Source: Culex pipiens pallens
Taxonomy: Eukaryota; Arthropoda; Insecta; Diptera; Culicidae
Direction: 5' to 3'
Length of the DNA: 64,000 nt
Assembly: GCF_016801865.2 (NCBI RefSeq)
Contig: NC_068938.1
Coordinates: 66,501,005-66,565,004 of the forward strand
The notes under the pieces: generated by a model
Database searches by the model: none
Seen by the model: only the letters and a program-made list of their open reading frames with translations
Told to the model about the DNA's origin: nothing
Shown here: positions 1 through 11,125 of the stretch, piece after piece
Position numbering within the stretch: the stretch's first letter is position 1
Layout of the letters: each line of letters begins with the position of its first letter
Program-made: the position numbers and the translations under genes

Positions 1-244
1 TGATTCCAAAACAACTGGATAGGTGTTTAATGCATTTAAAAAAACTGTTTTCATTCAAATGCTGAAACCGTGCCCTGTAATTTGTTTTTTTTTTAACTTT
101 TTTATTCAGTGAAAAAAGACAAATACGAAATTCGAAAAAAATAAAAAAAGCACTGAATTTAAAATGTTAAGCCTAAATTTCGAAATATCGAAAAAAAAGT
201 ATTAAAAATGGTTTGTACATCATCTGGGAAAAATTTACAAAATA

Positions 245-1170
245 TAGGGGAAGGTGTGGCAAGACGACCATATGGGGCAAGAGGAACAATCGCTCGTAAG
301 GCCGTAATTTTTACAATTTTGATTATTTCCAGTATGAGGAATTGTTGCTAGCAATGCAATTAGCTGATTCTACTACCACATAACCGCCAAAACGACGTAA
401 ACGCCACGGGGCATAAGATTGAATGAAGTTTTTTTTTTCAAAACCTTTGTTTCCTTATAATATTTGGATAGTACAAAATAAGGCTTGGGGTTCGTTTTAA
501 GGCTCATTTTATCAAAATGCAATTTTTCCTAGATCAGTAGTGTCTCTACCAATGACTTGCACGTTATGTTATGTTTTGGTTATTTTTGAAGAGAGCTTTT
601 AAAAAGTCTTGTTTCGGTGGGGCAAGTATACCATATGGATTATTAGTATGGAAAAAAATATTTTATTGTGAAAAAAATATATAAAAGTTCTTAAAAACTG
701 ATAAACAATTGTTCAAAAAATTGTCCATACACGATATAATAATATCATGAAAATTTACTATTTATCACCTAAGTAATATTTTTTTCGTAAAAACGGTCAA
801 ATTTTTAGTAAAATATTATTTTTTTAATCTAAAAATGAAAGAAACGTTTCAAATACATCCTAATCTGATGTAACTATGTGATAATAGTTCAATTGTTAGT
901 AAATTAGCATGTTTTTTCATGCATTGTTCCTCTTGCCTCAACGGGTTGTTCGTCTTGCCCCACTAGTTGAGTAGAACGTACGAAAAATCAAAAATTTTAA
1001 AACCAATTTTTTACATTAAAAAACAGATTTTTTTTTTAAAATGTTTAATCAAAGTTTCAGTCAAGACCTGGAATAAGATGATTTTGAAAAATCTGACAGA
1101 TTTTTTAAAGTTTTTAATGGGTTATAACGAGCATTTCCTTAGCTTGTTACTCTTGCCCCTTTTTCCCCTA
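245..1170. mobile_element. MITE with TAGGGG terminal inverted repeats
   Basis: The left end reads TAGGGGAAGGTGTGGCAAGA and the right end, read on the other strand, TAGGGGAAAAAGGGGCAAGA. Both are flanked by TA (243-244 and 1171-1172), as expected for a Tc1/mariner-type target duplication. A second, internal inverted pair of 'ggcaagaggaacaa' type lies near 274 and 922, so the ends are partly compound. No transposase ORF is present, which suggests a non-autonomous element. The family assignment rests only on the ends and the TA. Confidence 0.6.
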
Positions 1171-2786
1171 TATGAATTCATGAGAATATTTTTTCCCCTG
1201 AAGTTTCACGTCTTTTTTCCGATCTGTGAGTAAAAATGCATATAAGCTTTATACGATGTGTTCTGAGTAGTTCACAATCTATTTTACAAGTTTTTTCAAT
1301 GAAAATATTAATTATAGTCAATAATATTTTTAGCCTCTTGATTTTTTTGGGGTAATTTTGAATGTAGTATCTTGCATAAGAACTGATAAATTGTTAAAAT
1401 GGCTATTTCTTAGAAATATGTTAACTGATCAAATGAATTTACAAAAGAAATTGAAACATTAGACCTTTGATTGACCTGCCCAGATTTTGTTTAAATAAAT
1501 TTTATTTAAAAAAACAGATTTTTAAAGATAATAAGCATCTTCAAACTATTTTTTTCAGTTTGGAAATCCGGTTTGATTGTGAAAAGACATTGTTTTCTCA
1601 TTCCGAAAAACAAAATAGTAAAAAAAAACGCAAAAAAGACGTTACTTGTTAAATTTTTCCCTCCAACAACCCCAATCAGAGGATTTGATTGCCAGCGAGG
1701 TGAAGGACCTGGCCAAATCGGCCACCGTGTCCTGCAAAGGCCCCCCTAGTTTGCCAATTGCCACCACATACACCTTCTTATTCTTACCCCTTTGCCAAAA
1801 GTTGGTGCTGTTATTTTAGATCCCTAGCGTTAGATAACTATTTGTTTTCCATTTTTCAAAAGTTGTTTTATTTTGGGTCATTAACCCCCCAAGGGTTTTT
1901 CTTTCATTTTTTGCTTAATTTTTGACCAGGGTTTCCTTAGGGCCCTCTGGGCCGTGCGGAGGATGATTAGTTCTTGGCATGTATGTTTTACATTTGAATA
2001 AATTATCCTCACACGAGAATCGAGGCTCGGGGGTCGCTGGAACATGTTCATTAATTCTAGTTTTTCTCCACGACAAATAACCCCTTTTTATGACAGGCAG
2101 GACCCTCCCCTTGCCTGCCCTCCCCTTCTTCGACAGGGTTTGCTTTTTTATCGTCGATACTTTTTTTTTGGCAAACTCTACACCCCTTGTCGTTTCGCAG
2201 ATTTGTCTCCCCCGGTGCAGGTGTCTTGGGCCTTCCCTTAACCCTCTACTGTCTAATGTTAAATTTTTGAAAATAAAAATTTGTTACCAAAGAACATTTA
2301 AAAAAAGTCAATTAAAGACACTTTTATGGTTAGGGAATAACATTTTGTCACAATTTTCAATCTTAATCATTGGAAATCACACCAAAATTTCCAAAAATCT
2401 TAAGTTTGTCAAGGGTTCACATCGCAATTTCAGCCTTAATTTTCTGTTTTTGACAGCGAATCGCACTTTGGCCGCGGGGACCTTTTTTGTACAACAAAAA
2501 AAAAAAGAACTACTCCTTATCGCAAAGATCTTCCGGGCCCGCAAATGATCACTTAAGTAGGGTTATCAAAATATCGCGACGTGATCGCTATCGGGCGCTG
2601 CAAATCAGCTCCAACTAATTAGCATTGCACAAGGAGGAAAAAAAAGTGCCCACGTGGACACACAAACTCGGGACGATAATTTGATACATTAAAATGACAC
2701 GTTGGCGAGAGTGATGTAGTTTCGCGGCCTGATATGGTTACGGCAAGATAGGAGGGGGGTTTCACGGTGCAGGTATTGGTACTTAC
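1171..2786. other. Non-coding stretch beside the minus-strand exon (probable intron)
   Basis: AT-rich up to about 1670, then a mixture of GC-richer blocks (1675-1760, 2090-2260, 2535-2760). In the inferred gene orientation (minus strand) this lies directly after exon 2787-2880, so it should be the start of the next intron. A short codon-like block at 1678-1740 is discussed under findings. No full gene is recognised. Confidence 0.4.
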
Positions 2787-2880
2787 TGAAATCTATTAGC
2801 AGCCGACCGTAACCCTTGCGCTGGTACGGGGGTAACGTCAGAATGCAGGACACGTTGTAGTTGAGGAAGGAGTTCTTTTC
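2787..2880 (-). CDS. chm: MYST histone acetyltransferase (KAT7/chameau), catalytic-core exon
   Basis: An internal exon of 94 nt on the minus strand. It follows a strong polypyrimidine tract ending in CACAG and stops at a GTAAGT donor. It encodes 31 residues plus the first base of a split codon. EKNSFLNYNVSCILTL contains the conserved MYST active-site cysteine (residue 12 of the exon). QRKGYGRLL (residues 20-28) is the acetyl-CoA-binding loop of the GNAT/MYST fold, and LLIDF follows. MYST enzymes acetylate histone lysines in the nucleus; KAT7/HBO1 acts in complexes with BRPF or JADE scaffolds and ING proteins. The ENSFLNYN-like start fits KAT7 better than KAT5, KAT6 or KAT8 as I recall those families. 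The split codon A|GT (Ser) is completed exactly by the exon at 48549, which lies on the other strand; see findings. The preceding exon, which should end in GYFSK, was not found. Confidence 0.88.
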
Positions 2881-3534
2881 CTGTGAGGGTGAAAGGGCGA
2901 GAGGGAGAAAATATGGGGTTGTTTAATAAATGTGGTACAAGTGAATACTTGGCGGAGAAATTGGCAATTATTATGAGTCACACTTTTGGGGTGAAATTTT
3001 GGCAACAAAAAGGCGACATTTGAGCGAATGTTTTACATTAAAAGTTCTATAATAAACAGCAGTAATGAAAGCTGTTAATTATAGAAAAAAATATTACATT
3101 ATCATTTCTGGGCAATTATCATTTCATGGCAATAGAATTTTAGAAAAAAAAAAACGAATCAAAATATTTGGAGAGTATTGAGGCCTGTATTCACTATGCG
3201 AATTCAGTGTAGTTTGTTAACTTAACTAATTTCAACTTATTGGAATGTATGTGTCGCCTTCCCTAGGTTGTTTTCGGACGGCATCGTGCTCAATCGAGGG
3301 GTAATTCACAAATTTTGTAAGAATATTCAAACAATTATTTCTGATGTTGAGTTTGAGTTTAGAAAACTTCCTATAAATTATGTAAAGAAATTAAGAATAT
3401 GGAACATAGGTTTAGGTAAAGCCCAAAGATTTTCAGCAGTCTGCCAATTTATTACTCCAATTACTAGGTCAAAATGATTATTTACTTTAATTACTTAATT
3501 ACTTTTAATTTTTATAAATAGAAATATTAGAAAA
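2881..3534. other. Non-coding, presumed intron upstream of the exon
   Basis: A polypyrimidine-rich splice acceptor (minus strand) sits at 2881-2910. The rest is AT-rich. A 69-codon plus-strand ORF at 3268-3477 has no recognised domain and no splice context. Positions 3521-3534 (gaaatattagaaaa) are the left target duplication of the retroelement that follows. Confidence 0.4.
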
Positions 3535-5306
3535 GAAATCACCTCCGTGTACGCACGAGTGCAAGCAGCAGTCAAGTGCTCAGTGCTCCATCGTTTTTTC
3601 GAAATTTTTCGCCGTAATTTACCGTGATTCGCCGCGAGTTTGCTCCAACAGCATGCCAAGGGCCGGCCGTGGCCGTGGCAGTTCGAGTGCGGCCTCGAAA
3701 AACCCGCGAAGTTCGTCTACCGGCCGTGTGCAAAAAGGTAAACAAACCAACGCCGCGTCGTCCGCCATCGCGCCGGGGAGTGTGTGCGCCAAAGGATTTG
3801 ACCCCAAGTTATTACACCCTAATTACCGTGTCCAGGGCCGCAGCCCTATAAGGCTCCGTTCAGCTACTTCCGGCAATCTGTCGACCGATGGCGCTTCAAC
3901 ATCCGCCAACATTCCCACTAGTAACAAGTTCGCGAGACTGAGTGACGAGGAAAGCAGCTACAACAACACCGACGGTAGCACTACCGACGACGACGACGAC
4001 CATGGTCGTGCACGGAAGAAAGTGATTTCGCCAAAAAAAGTAATTACTCCAAAGGAACGACGACCACCACCAATTTTTGTTTTGGACACGTTGGCAGACG
4101 ATGTTGACGAGCAGCTGGAAGGCCTCGTGTACTGCCTCAAAATAGGTAAATCGTCAGTGCAAGTGTTCACGTTTGACCAAAAGAACTTCGACCTGGTTGT
4201 GGAGAAATTGAAGCGTAAAAGCTTCAAGTTCTACACATTCGACCCCGTGCAGAAGACAGCTGTTAAGGTCGTCTTGCAGGGGTATCAAGACCGCCCGATC
4301 TCCGTCCTCAAGGAGCACCTCTCGGGTGTCGGAATAACGCCGCGAGACATAAAAGTCCTCTCGCGGAAGACAACCGTCACAGGTACACACACACTGTACC
4401 TGTTGTACTTCGACCGCGGCACCGTCAAAATTCAAGACCTGCGGCGGACTAAGGCGTTGGACGGTTTTTGGGTAAACTGGCGGTTTTACTCCAAAAATCC
4501 GACGGACGCAGCGCAATGTCACCGTTGCCAGAAATTCGGCCACGGCTCGCGGAACTGCAACCTCCAGCCCCGCTGCGTGAAGTGCGGTGAGTCACACCTC
4601 TCGGAGGTGTGCGCACTGCCACGAAAGGCGGACTTGGGGGAAAACGCAGAACAAACCAAGCCGCGCGTAAAGTGCGCGAACTGCGGCGGTAACCATACCG
4701 GTAATTACCGCGGATGCGTCGCGCGCAAGTCCTACCTCGAGGAGCAGGAAAAGAGGAAGAAGAAAGCAGCAGCATCCCACCCTCCTCAGCGAAGTACGAG
4801 TGCAGCCGTTCCTGCAGCTGGCCAGCGAACGGTTCCAGCGGACAACTCAGCGTTCCCTCCTGGCTGGGGGCGATCGTTTGCCAGCGTGGTCGCTGCCGGC
4901 AGCGGCAATGCGGCCCAGCAAGAAGTGACCGGGGAAGATCTCTTTACCCTGCCGGAGTTCTTTGCTCTCGCGGGGGAGATGATGACGCGGTTTCGGAGCT
5001 GCCGTAACAAGGCGGAGCAATTTCTAGCCCTCGGGGAATTAATGATTAAGCACATCTATAAAGGATAAAAAACTGTGATCTAGTTTTAAGCTTTCTCTAT
5101 TTCTATCCCCTTTTCCTAGCAAGTTTAGTAAGTTTTTTTTTTCTTAATTTTTCTTACTCTTGGCAACACCTTTATTTACAAGCAATAACTGTTCCAAAAT
5201 GGATTATGATGTAACACACAGCTGAAAGGAACTCCAAAACTCTGTTTTGTACCTCAAAAGAACTTATTGTATCTGATTATTCACCAATAAAACCGAATTT
5301 GAATTT
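3535..5306 (+). mobile_element. Jockey-like non-LTR retroelement, ORF1-only, with 14-bp target duplication
   Basis: A 1772-bp insertion bounded by identical 14-bp copies of gaaatattagaaaa (3521-3534 and 5307-5320). It has a GC-rich leader of about 118 bp with no LTR, one intact gag-like ORF (3653-5068), a 238-bp 3' UTR with AATAAA at 5286-5291, and a short GAATTTGAATTT tail at 5295-5306. There is no endonuclease or reverse-transcriptase ORF between ORF1 and the tail. The perfect duplication and intact ORF suggest recent insertion as a unit, mobilised by another element's ORF2. It could be an internal deletion of a full element or an established ORF1-only family. Confidence 0.85.
3653..5068 (+). 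CDS. ORF1 (gag-like) nucleic-acid-binding protein of a Jockey-type retroelement
   Basis: An intact 471-residue ORF, much GC-richer than its surroundings. The N-terminus is basic and low-complexity (RGRGSSSAASKNPRSS). An acidic run TTDDDDDHGR lies near residues 110-120, followed by a Lys-rich patch. Residues about 140-288 form the globular part expected in insect ORF1 proteins ahead of the zinc knuckles ('PRE_C2HC' type). Three knuckles follow from residue 289: CHRCQKFGHGSRNC (CX2CX4HX4C), CVKCGESHLSEVC (CX2CX3HX4C) and CANCGGNHTGNYRGC (CX2CX3HX6C). A basic helix rich in EEQEKRKKK comes next. Such proteins coat the element RNA and escort it to the nucleus. The start is the first ATG in the frame, preceded by stop-rich leader. 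No ORF2 follows. Confidence 0.88.
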   Translation: MPRAGRGRGSSSAASKNPRSSSTGRVQKGKQTNAASSAIAPGSVCAKGFDPKLLHPNYRVQGRSPIRLRSATSGNLSTDGASTSANIPTSNKFARLSDEESSYNNTDGSTTDDDDDHGRARKKVISPKKVITPKERRPPPIFVLDTLADDVDEQLEGLVYCLKIGKSSVQVFTFDQKNFDLVVEKLKRKSFKFYTFDPVQKTAVKVVLQGYQDRPISVLKEHLSGVGITPRDIKVLSRKTTVTGTHTLYLLYFDRGTVKIQDLRRTKALDGFWVNWRFYSKNPTDAAQCHRCQKFGHGSRNCNLQPRCVKCGESHLSEVCALPRKADLGENAEQTKPRVKCANCGGNHTGNYRGCVARKSYLEEQEKRKKKAAASHPPQRSTSAAVPAAGQRTVPADNSAFPPGWGRSFASVVAAGSGNAAQQEVTGEDLFTLPEFFALAGEMMTRFRSCRNKAEQFLALGELMIKHIYKG

Positions 5307-5320
5307 GAAATATTAGAAAA

Positions 5321-5639
5321 CATTAAGTTATTTTATGTATTTATTCCAAAAATGCTCACCCGTAGCTCTTTTATAAATTAAGCCATAAATAAAAAAAAAA
5401 TAAAAACAGGAGAAGAAATGAAACTATTTTTTTAATTAGATTTTTTCAATTATGCTATTTTAATTTGTATTACAAATGTGAAATATGCGAATTTCTACTT
5501 TTATTTTTTATTATGAGCAGAAAATTTACCAAAAGTTACAAGTTTCCGAGCTGTTGTGAGTTGAAAAATGAGGAAAAACTAAAATATTTCCCAAAAAAGA
5601 CCAAAAGGGTGAAAAAAAGAAAATACTTGCCATGATTAA
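5321..5639. other. AT-rich non-coding
   Basis: Low-complexity A/T-rich sequence with no ORF or repeat structure I can support. Confidence 0.4.
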
Positions 5640-5776
5640 GGGACCATCCATAAACCACGTGGACTCTTTTTTTAAATCTCAGACCCCAAAGTAGACAATT
5701 TCCATACAAAACAAATCTTTTTTTTTATGAACCGTCCTCCTCCCCTTCGGTATCCACGTGGTTTATGGATGGTCTC
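5640..5776. mobile_element. MITE with GGGACCATCCATAAACC ends (copy 1)
   Basis: Inverted ends GGGACCATCCATAAACC... and ...GGTTTATGGATGGTCTC flank about 95 bp of pyrimidine-rich interior. TTAA is present on both sides (5636-5639, 5777-5780). Related copies lie at 21231-21405 and 34582-34752. The copy at 34582 has only TAA on both sides, so a 3-bp TAA (PIF/Harbinger-like) or a 4-bp TTAA (piggyBac-like) duplication cannot be decided here. Confidence 0.75.
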
Positions 5777-5881
5777 TTAAACATTTCAGTGTTGGTTAAT
5801 GCATTCAATACCAATACTGTAACAGTTGTTTTGCAGGAATAAGTATTCTGAAAACTAAGTTTCGACGAAATAGACATTGCA

Positions 5882-6318
5882 ACACCCAAAATTCAGAGTC
5901 GAGAGAATCGTTCTCTCAAAATTTATTGAGGGCTCAGTGCAAAAATCGATAGAATAATGGTACCAACTCACACCATCATAACAAACGAGTTCATTCGAGA
6001 AATCATATAACGAGTTCACGAGAATCAATAAATCTCCAACAAGTGTCATACATCGACTTCTGACCTCTCCCACCAAGCTGTGGTGGCCGAGGCAGCTAAG
6101 TCATTGGGTTGGTCTGTCAAAGGTCTCTGGTTCGATTCCCGTAGTCGACACTTTTGGTTTTTTGTTTGAAGGATGCACTTTTTTTTTGCAAATGAACCTC
6201 GAGAGAATAGTTCTATCGCCCATCTCGAGCTGTTTTCTGTGTCCGTGAATGGTACCACTATTCTCTCGACTCAAGACCGTCATCATTCTCTCGGACTAGC
6301 GCTGCCAGTTTTGGGAGT
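5882..6318 (+). mobile_element. Inverted-repeat element with internal tRNA-like promoter (copy 1)
   Basis: About 437 bp starting ACACCCAAAATTCAGAG and ending CCAGTTTTGGGAGT, an imperfect inverted pair. Several GAGAGAA/TTCTCTC palindromes lie inside both flanks. A tRNA-like segment sits in the middle, followed by a T-run and 'ggatgcact...gcaaatgaacc'. The same order of blocks recurs, inverted, at 21456-21842. No ORF and no clear target duplication were seen, so the outer boundaries are approximate. Confidence 0.55.
6080..6150 (+). other. tRNA-like segment (box A/box B) inside the element
   Basis: Box A-like TGGCCGAGGCAG near 6084 and a consensus box B GGTTCGATTCC at 6129-6139. The CCGAG..GCTAAG stretch resembles class II tRNA-Leu/Ser D-arms. 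No full cloverleaf can be drawn, so this is a tRNA-derived Pol III promoter rather than a tRNA gene. Confidence 0.6.
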
Positions 6319-6924
6319 AAATGAAAATATCTCAATTCAAAATAATTTCTAGCTGGTTCAATCATGCTCAAAATGCTAATAAATGAATTTTAATATTTTT
6401 TTTCAGGTCAAAGTCAAATTTTATTGAAATTTTTTCTATTTTTGAAAAACTTGAAAAATGGAGCAATGAAAAATATATTTTAAGGCTTTTTGTTAGGTAA
6501 TTCATGAAAAAAATCCAAATTTGATTCTGCATCTGAAAATGATATAAAAAATTTAGTTTAACAATTTTATCGTTATGTTTTTGCATATTTTTTAAGTTTT
6601 TAAACTTTGTACATTAAATTTATAGTGAAAAAAGTCAAATAAAAATCCGACTATTATCCTGTATCTTAACGTATCCTGTATCAATAACGTATGGACAAAG
6701 TTTCATCCAAACGCGGAAAAATAGTGAAATTCAAAAAGAGAAAAAATAACTTAAATTCGGAAAAACTGCGATTTTTACGCTGTAAACTTAAACTATAAGA
6801 ATATTTTCAAAATAAGAGGCATTATTTTAAAAACTTTGTCTGAGGATATTTTATAATGTACCGATTGATTGGAAAATGATAAAATTATATCCGAACGTAG
6901 CAAAATTTCAATATGAGCAATTCT
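6319..6924. other. AT-rich non-coding
   Basis: A/T-rich sequence grading into decayed foldback-family sequence near its right end. Nothing else is seen. Confidence 0.35.
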
Positions 6925-8735
6925 CCAAGAAATCGGTCTTTTTTTTAATTTTAATTTTTGTATTTTTTAATCCGACTGAAACTTTTTTGGTGCCTTTGGT
7001 ATGCCCAAAGAAGCCATTTTGCATAATTAGTTTGTCCATATTATTTTCCATACAATTTTGGCAGCTGTGATGTATGAAAATTCAAAAATCTGTATCTTTT
7101 GAAGGAATTTTTTGATCGATTCGGTGTCTTCGGCAAAGTTGTAGGTATGGATATGGACTACACTGAAAAAAAAAATGATACACGGTAAAAAAATTTTGGT
7201 GATTTTTTATTTTACTTTTTGTCACTAAAACTTGATTTGCAAAAAAAACACTATTGAATTTTTTAATCAATACTGATTTAAAAAAAAATCGAAAAATTGG
7301 TCGTAAAAATTTTTCATTTTTCGATGTGAAATCAAATTTGCAATCAAAAAGTACTTTAGTGAAATTTTGTTAAAGTGCACCGTATTCAAGTTAAATCCAT
7401 TTTTAGGTGACTTTTTTGAAAATAGTCGCAGTTTTTAATTTTTTAAATAAGTGCACATGTTTGCCCACTTTTGACAAAAATATTTTTGAATAGCTGAGAA
7501 AATTCTCTATATTTTGCTATTTTGAACTTAGTTCATACGACTCTTAATTGCTGAGATATTGCCATGCAAGTGTTTAAAAACAGGAAAATTGATGTTTTCT
7601 AAGTCTCTTCCAAACAACCCAGCATTTTCTAATGTCGATGTCTTAGCAACTAATGGTCCGATTTACAATGCTAAAATATGCAACATTCGTGAAATTTTCC
7701 GATCTTTTCGAAAACAATATTTTCAAAAAATTTAAATCAAGACTAATATTTCAAAAAGGCCAAAAATTCAATATTACGCCCTTTTGAAATGTTTGTCCAG
7801 GTTTAAATTTTTTTTAAATATTTTTTTCGAAAAGATCGGAAAATTTCCCGCATGTTTCATATTTTAGCATTGTAAATCGGACCATTAGTTGCTTAGATAT
7901 CGACATTAGAAAATGGTGGGTTGTTTGGGTGAGACTTAGAAAACATCAATTTTCCTGTTTTTAAACACTTGCATGGCAATATCTCAGCAACTAAGAGTCG
8001 TATCAACAAAGTTCAAAAAAGCAAAATATAGAGAATTTTCTCAGCCTTTCAAAAATATTTTTTTCAAAAGTGGGCAAACATGTGCACTAATTTCAAAAAA
8101 ATAAAAACTGCGGCTATATTTAAAAAAGTCACCTAAAAATGGATTTAACTTGAAAACGGTGCACTTTAACAAAATTTCACTAAAGTACTTTTTGATTGCA
8201 AATTTAATTTTACATCGAAAAATGAAGTTGAAAAATTTTTACGAACAATATTTCGATTTTTTGAAAAAAAATTGTATTGATTCAAAAAATCATAACTCGG
8301 TCAAAGATTTTTTGCACAACCTGGAAATTTCTGAAAAGTTGGCATTTGATGTCCTCTAAAACAGATCAAAAAATAAAAAAAATTAAAAATAGTGTTTTTT
8401 TTGCAAATCAAGTTTTAGTGACAAAATGTTAAATAAAAAATCACAAAAAAAAAATTTTTATCGTGCATCATTTTTTTTCAGTGTAGTCCATATCCATACC
8501 TACAACTTTGCCGAAGACACCAAATCGATCATAAAAATCCTTCAAAAGATACAGATTGTTGAATTTTCATACATTATTTTTGTATAGACAGCTGCCAAAT
8601 TTGTATGGAACATTATATGGAGAATCTAATGATGCAAAATGGCTTCTTTGGGCATACCAAAGGCACCAACAAAGTTTCAGTCGGATTAAAAAATACAACA
8701 AAAAAATCGAATGACCGATCATTTGTTTCATTTAA
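6925..8735. mobile_element. Large foldback element (family F), near-complete copy
   Basis: The two halves mirror each other around about 7770. The left half carries 'ggtatgcccaaagaagcc', 'ggtgtcttcggcaaagttg' and 'ctaatggtccgattta'. The right half carries their reverse complements in reverse order, with arms of about 0.85-0.9 kb. No coding capacity. ORFs on the arms are mirror images. Fragments of the same family occur near 16030-16400, 17941-19555, 24451-24720, 30180-30650, 36200-36720, 51360-52310, 55520-57250 and 58850-59990. Confidence 0.7.
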
Positions 8736-9380
8736 ATTAGTACATTTCGATTTCAAAATTGTGAAATTAGTCCAAAGACATATTTTGAATATGAAAAAAA
8801 AGATGAATTATGCATTATTTTAACATTCTTTTTAAAAATTATGGTCCTCGTGAAAATTGCAATTTTTAAGCGTGAAAAATCACTCAACTTATTACCCAAC
8901 TTGCATTCTACCTTCGAATGCCGTACAACAGTCCATTTTTCAGCCTTTGCTAGGCAATAATACTCAAATTTTCATTTTCGCAAAAATCGATTTTTGTTGT
9001 TAAAAGGTGAAATTTTTTAAGAGTGTTCCTATTTTTGTCGAGTTGTCCTTACCAATTTATTGCCCAAAGTACCAAATTCATCAGAAATTTCGTTCTAGAT
9101 ACCGTTTTTGTATTGGCAGATTTCCAATTTATATGGTATTTGGAGCACGTACCAATGATTTAAAATGGCCCCTGTGGTTATAGCGAAGGGTATTACAATG
9201 TTTCAGTAATTCAAAAGAGTTATAATCCAAAAAATAATTATCCGATAAAGAAATTCTGGAGACTTGCTATAATTTAGTTTTATCGAAAAGATTTTTTTTT
9301 TATTTTAAGTCTGCTCAAGGCTGCCAAAAAAATCTATAACTTAACTTTTTTTTAAAGTACCAGTTTAAGTTCTATTTTTT
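8736..9380. other. AT-rich non-coding, decayed repeat flank
   Basis: Low-complexity A/T-rich sequence with no supported gene. Parts resemble the outer region of foldback family F. Confidence 0.3.
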
Positions 9381-10380
9381 TTAAATAACTCAAACACACC
9401 TGCAACAATAAATCATCCAATTTGAGAAGCCCTTCTAGGCCCCCTTGGACTATCAAGCTAGTAGGCAGGTGCAGGCAGCAGACGGCCCGAGGTAGGTTTC
9501 ATTCATAAAAATGGAAATTTTGTGCTCCGAGGCACTACACGGTTCGCGGCCATTTGGTGAAACATTGAGGCCCATTTGTAACGCCAGGTTTCATTCATAA
9601 ATATTTACCACTCACTACACCGTGTTTTGTGTGAGTGTGAGTCAGTACAAGTTGAGTTCGTTAAGTTCGGTTTTTTTCAATTTTTTCAAACTTTGATTTC
9701 TCGTTTAAGAAAGAAAGAAAAATTTAGACGAAAAATCAATTTTCAACCAGAGATCGTTGGCCTCAGTTTCATGTACCATGAACCGCAGCATCCTTTCCCC
9801 ATCAGCAGAGCAAACCCAAAATGCAAAAAAAAAAATCTCCGCTGATTAAACTCGTCTGACCTTTTGAGATAAATACAAACAGTCATCTGCGAGAACAATA
9901 ATCGTCATCATCAGGACCTGGACCAGCCACCAACCTCTCAGCTCAGAGGGACAGGATTGCTTTTGTCTCGAGATAGGGATTTTTACGTCTTCTTCTTCAG
10001 CATTTTCTCCGCTCATTTCAATTCCAGCTGGAAAACCAACGGAAAATCGCACCAGATGAAAACTTCAACCCCGAATAATGGCACAAAATCTGCTTCGTTT
10101 TCTTCATCTTTTTGGGTTTCGTTTTTTTCGCCGCAGGATTTGTTTCTTTTTATTTATCTATATTTTTTCGTTTTTGCAACACAAAAAAAGCAAAACTCAG
10201 CCAGCGCTTGATGACGATGGAGATTCGTTTTTTTGCATCACGGTTGGTTCCAGTTTGATTACAATTTTGTCTGTTGGGTTCGGGGAGTTTTTTTTTTGTT
10301 CTTCAATCTAAACCCGAGGGGTTAGAGTCCTAAAAGGGTTTTTGAATCATGACGAGGTTTGCTGTGGGGAATAAAGTACG
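9381..10380. other. Higher-complexity non-repetitive segment
   Basis: GC-richer sequence unlike the surrounding repeats. It contains a direct repeat 'aggtttcattcataaa' near 9495 and 9588 and T-rich tracts. ORFs of 66-84 codons overlap on both strands without recognisable domains. Possible intronic regulatory sequence; function unknown. Confidence 0.3.
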
Positions 10381-11112
10381 TTGGGAAGATCGCCAAAGGG
10401 CACCTCTGGGAAAATTTCGAAATTTTGCATAATTTTTTAAACTTTAAACCAAAACATTTAATGTTTTTGATAAAACAAAAATTTTACTTAATTAATAAAA
10501 AAATAAAAAAATCTTGGGAATTTAATATCGTGTTTTTAGGGGTATATTTTTCAATTTAGAAGATATAAAAATAAATAAAAACTAATGATCAACTTTGGTT
10601 GACAAAGATATTTATTTAAAATGGTGTTTTGATTCAGAACATAATTCAATTTTACGCCATAAGCACTCTATTTTGCTATCTCCAAAAAAGATGTATCAAA
10701 TGTGTTAATTATTAAACGTCATGAACGGGTTACACTCCGACTAAAAGCACTCATCACACCGTTACCCGGTGCCATCGGTTTATTTATATCTAAACTGCAT
10801 TAATCGGCTTAGCAGCTGTAAAATGTTGTGACCCGATAGTCACAGCCCACAACTCGACAGACTATGAACATCGCCTTAACACGATCGCATTTCGTTAATT
10901 TTACGACAAAACATAACTATTACTTTCGTTTCATTCAAATTCACTAGATGACTTAATTGTCGCTGATTGAGTGGGGAAGCTACTTTCATTTGGCGCCTCT
11001 GCTTTTACGACTTCATTTCAAAACTGCGTTTCGCCTTTTTTTTGTTTTGAAGGTGGTATTTTTAAATATATTTAGGGTGAGCGCGTTTTATTACTTCTAT
11101 ATTAGTGCTGCC
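10381..11112. other. AT-rich stretch followed by a higher-complexity block
   Basis: 10381-10720 is A/T-rich. 10725-10960 is mixed-composition sequence with no repeat signature and no ORF, another candidate conserved non-coding block. Confidence 0.3.
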
Positions 11113-11125
11113 TCTGCGTTAGAGA

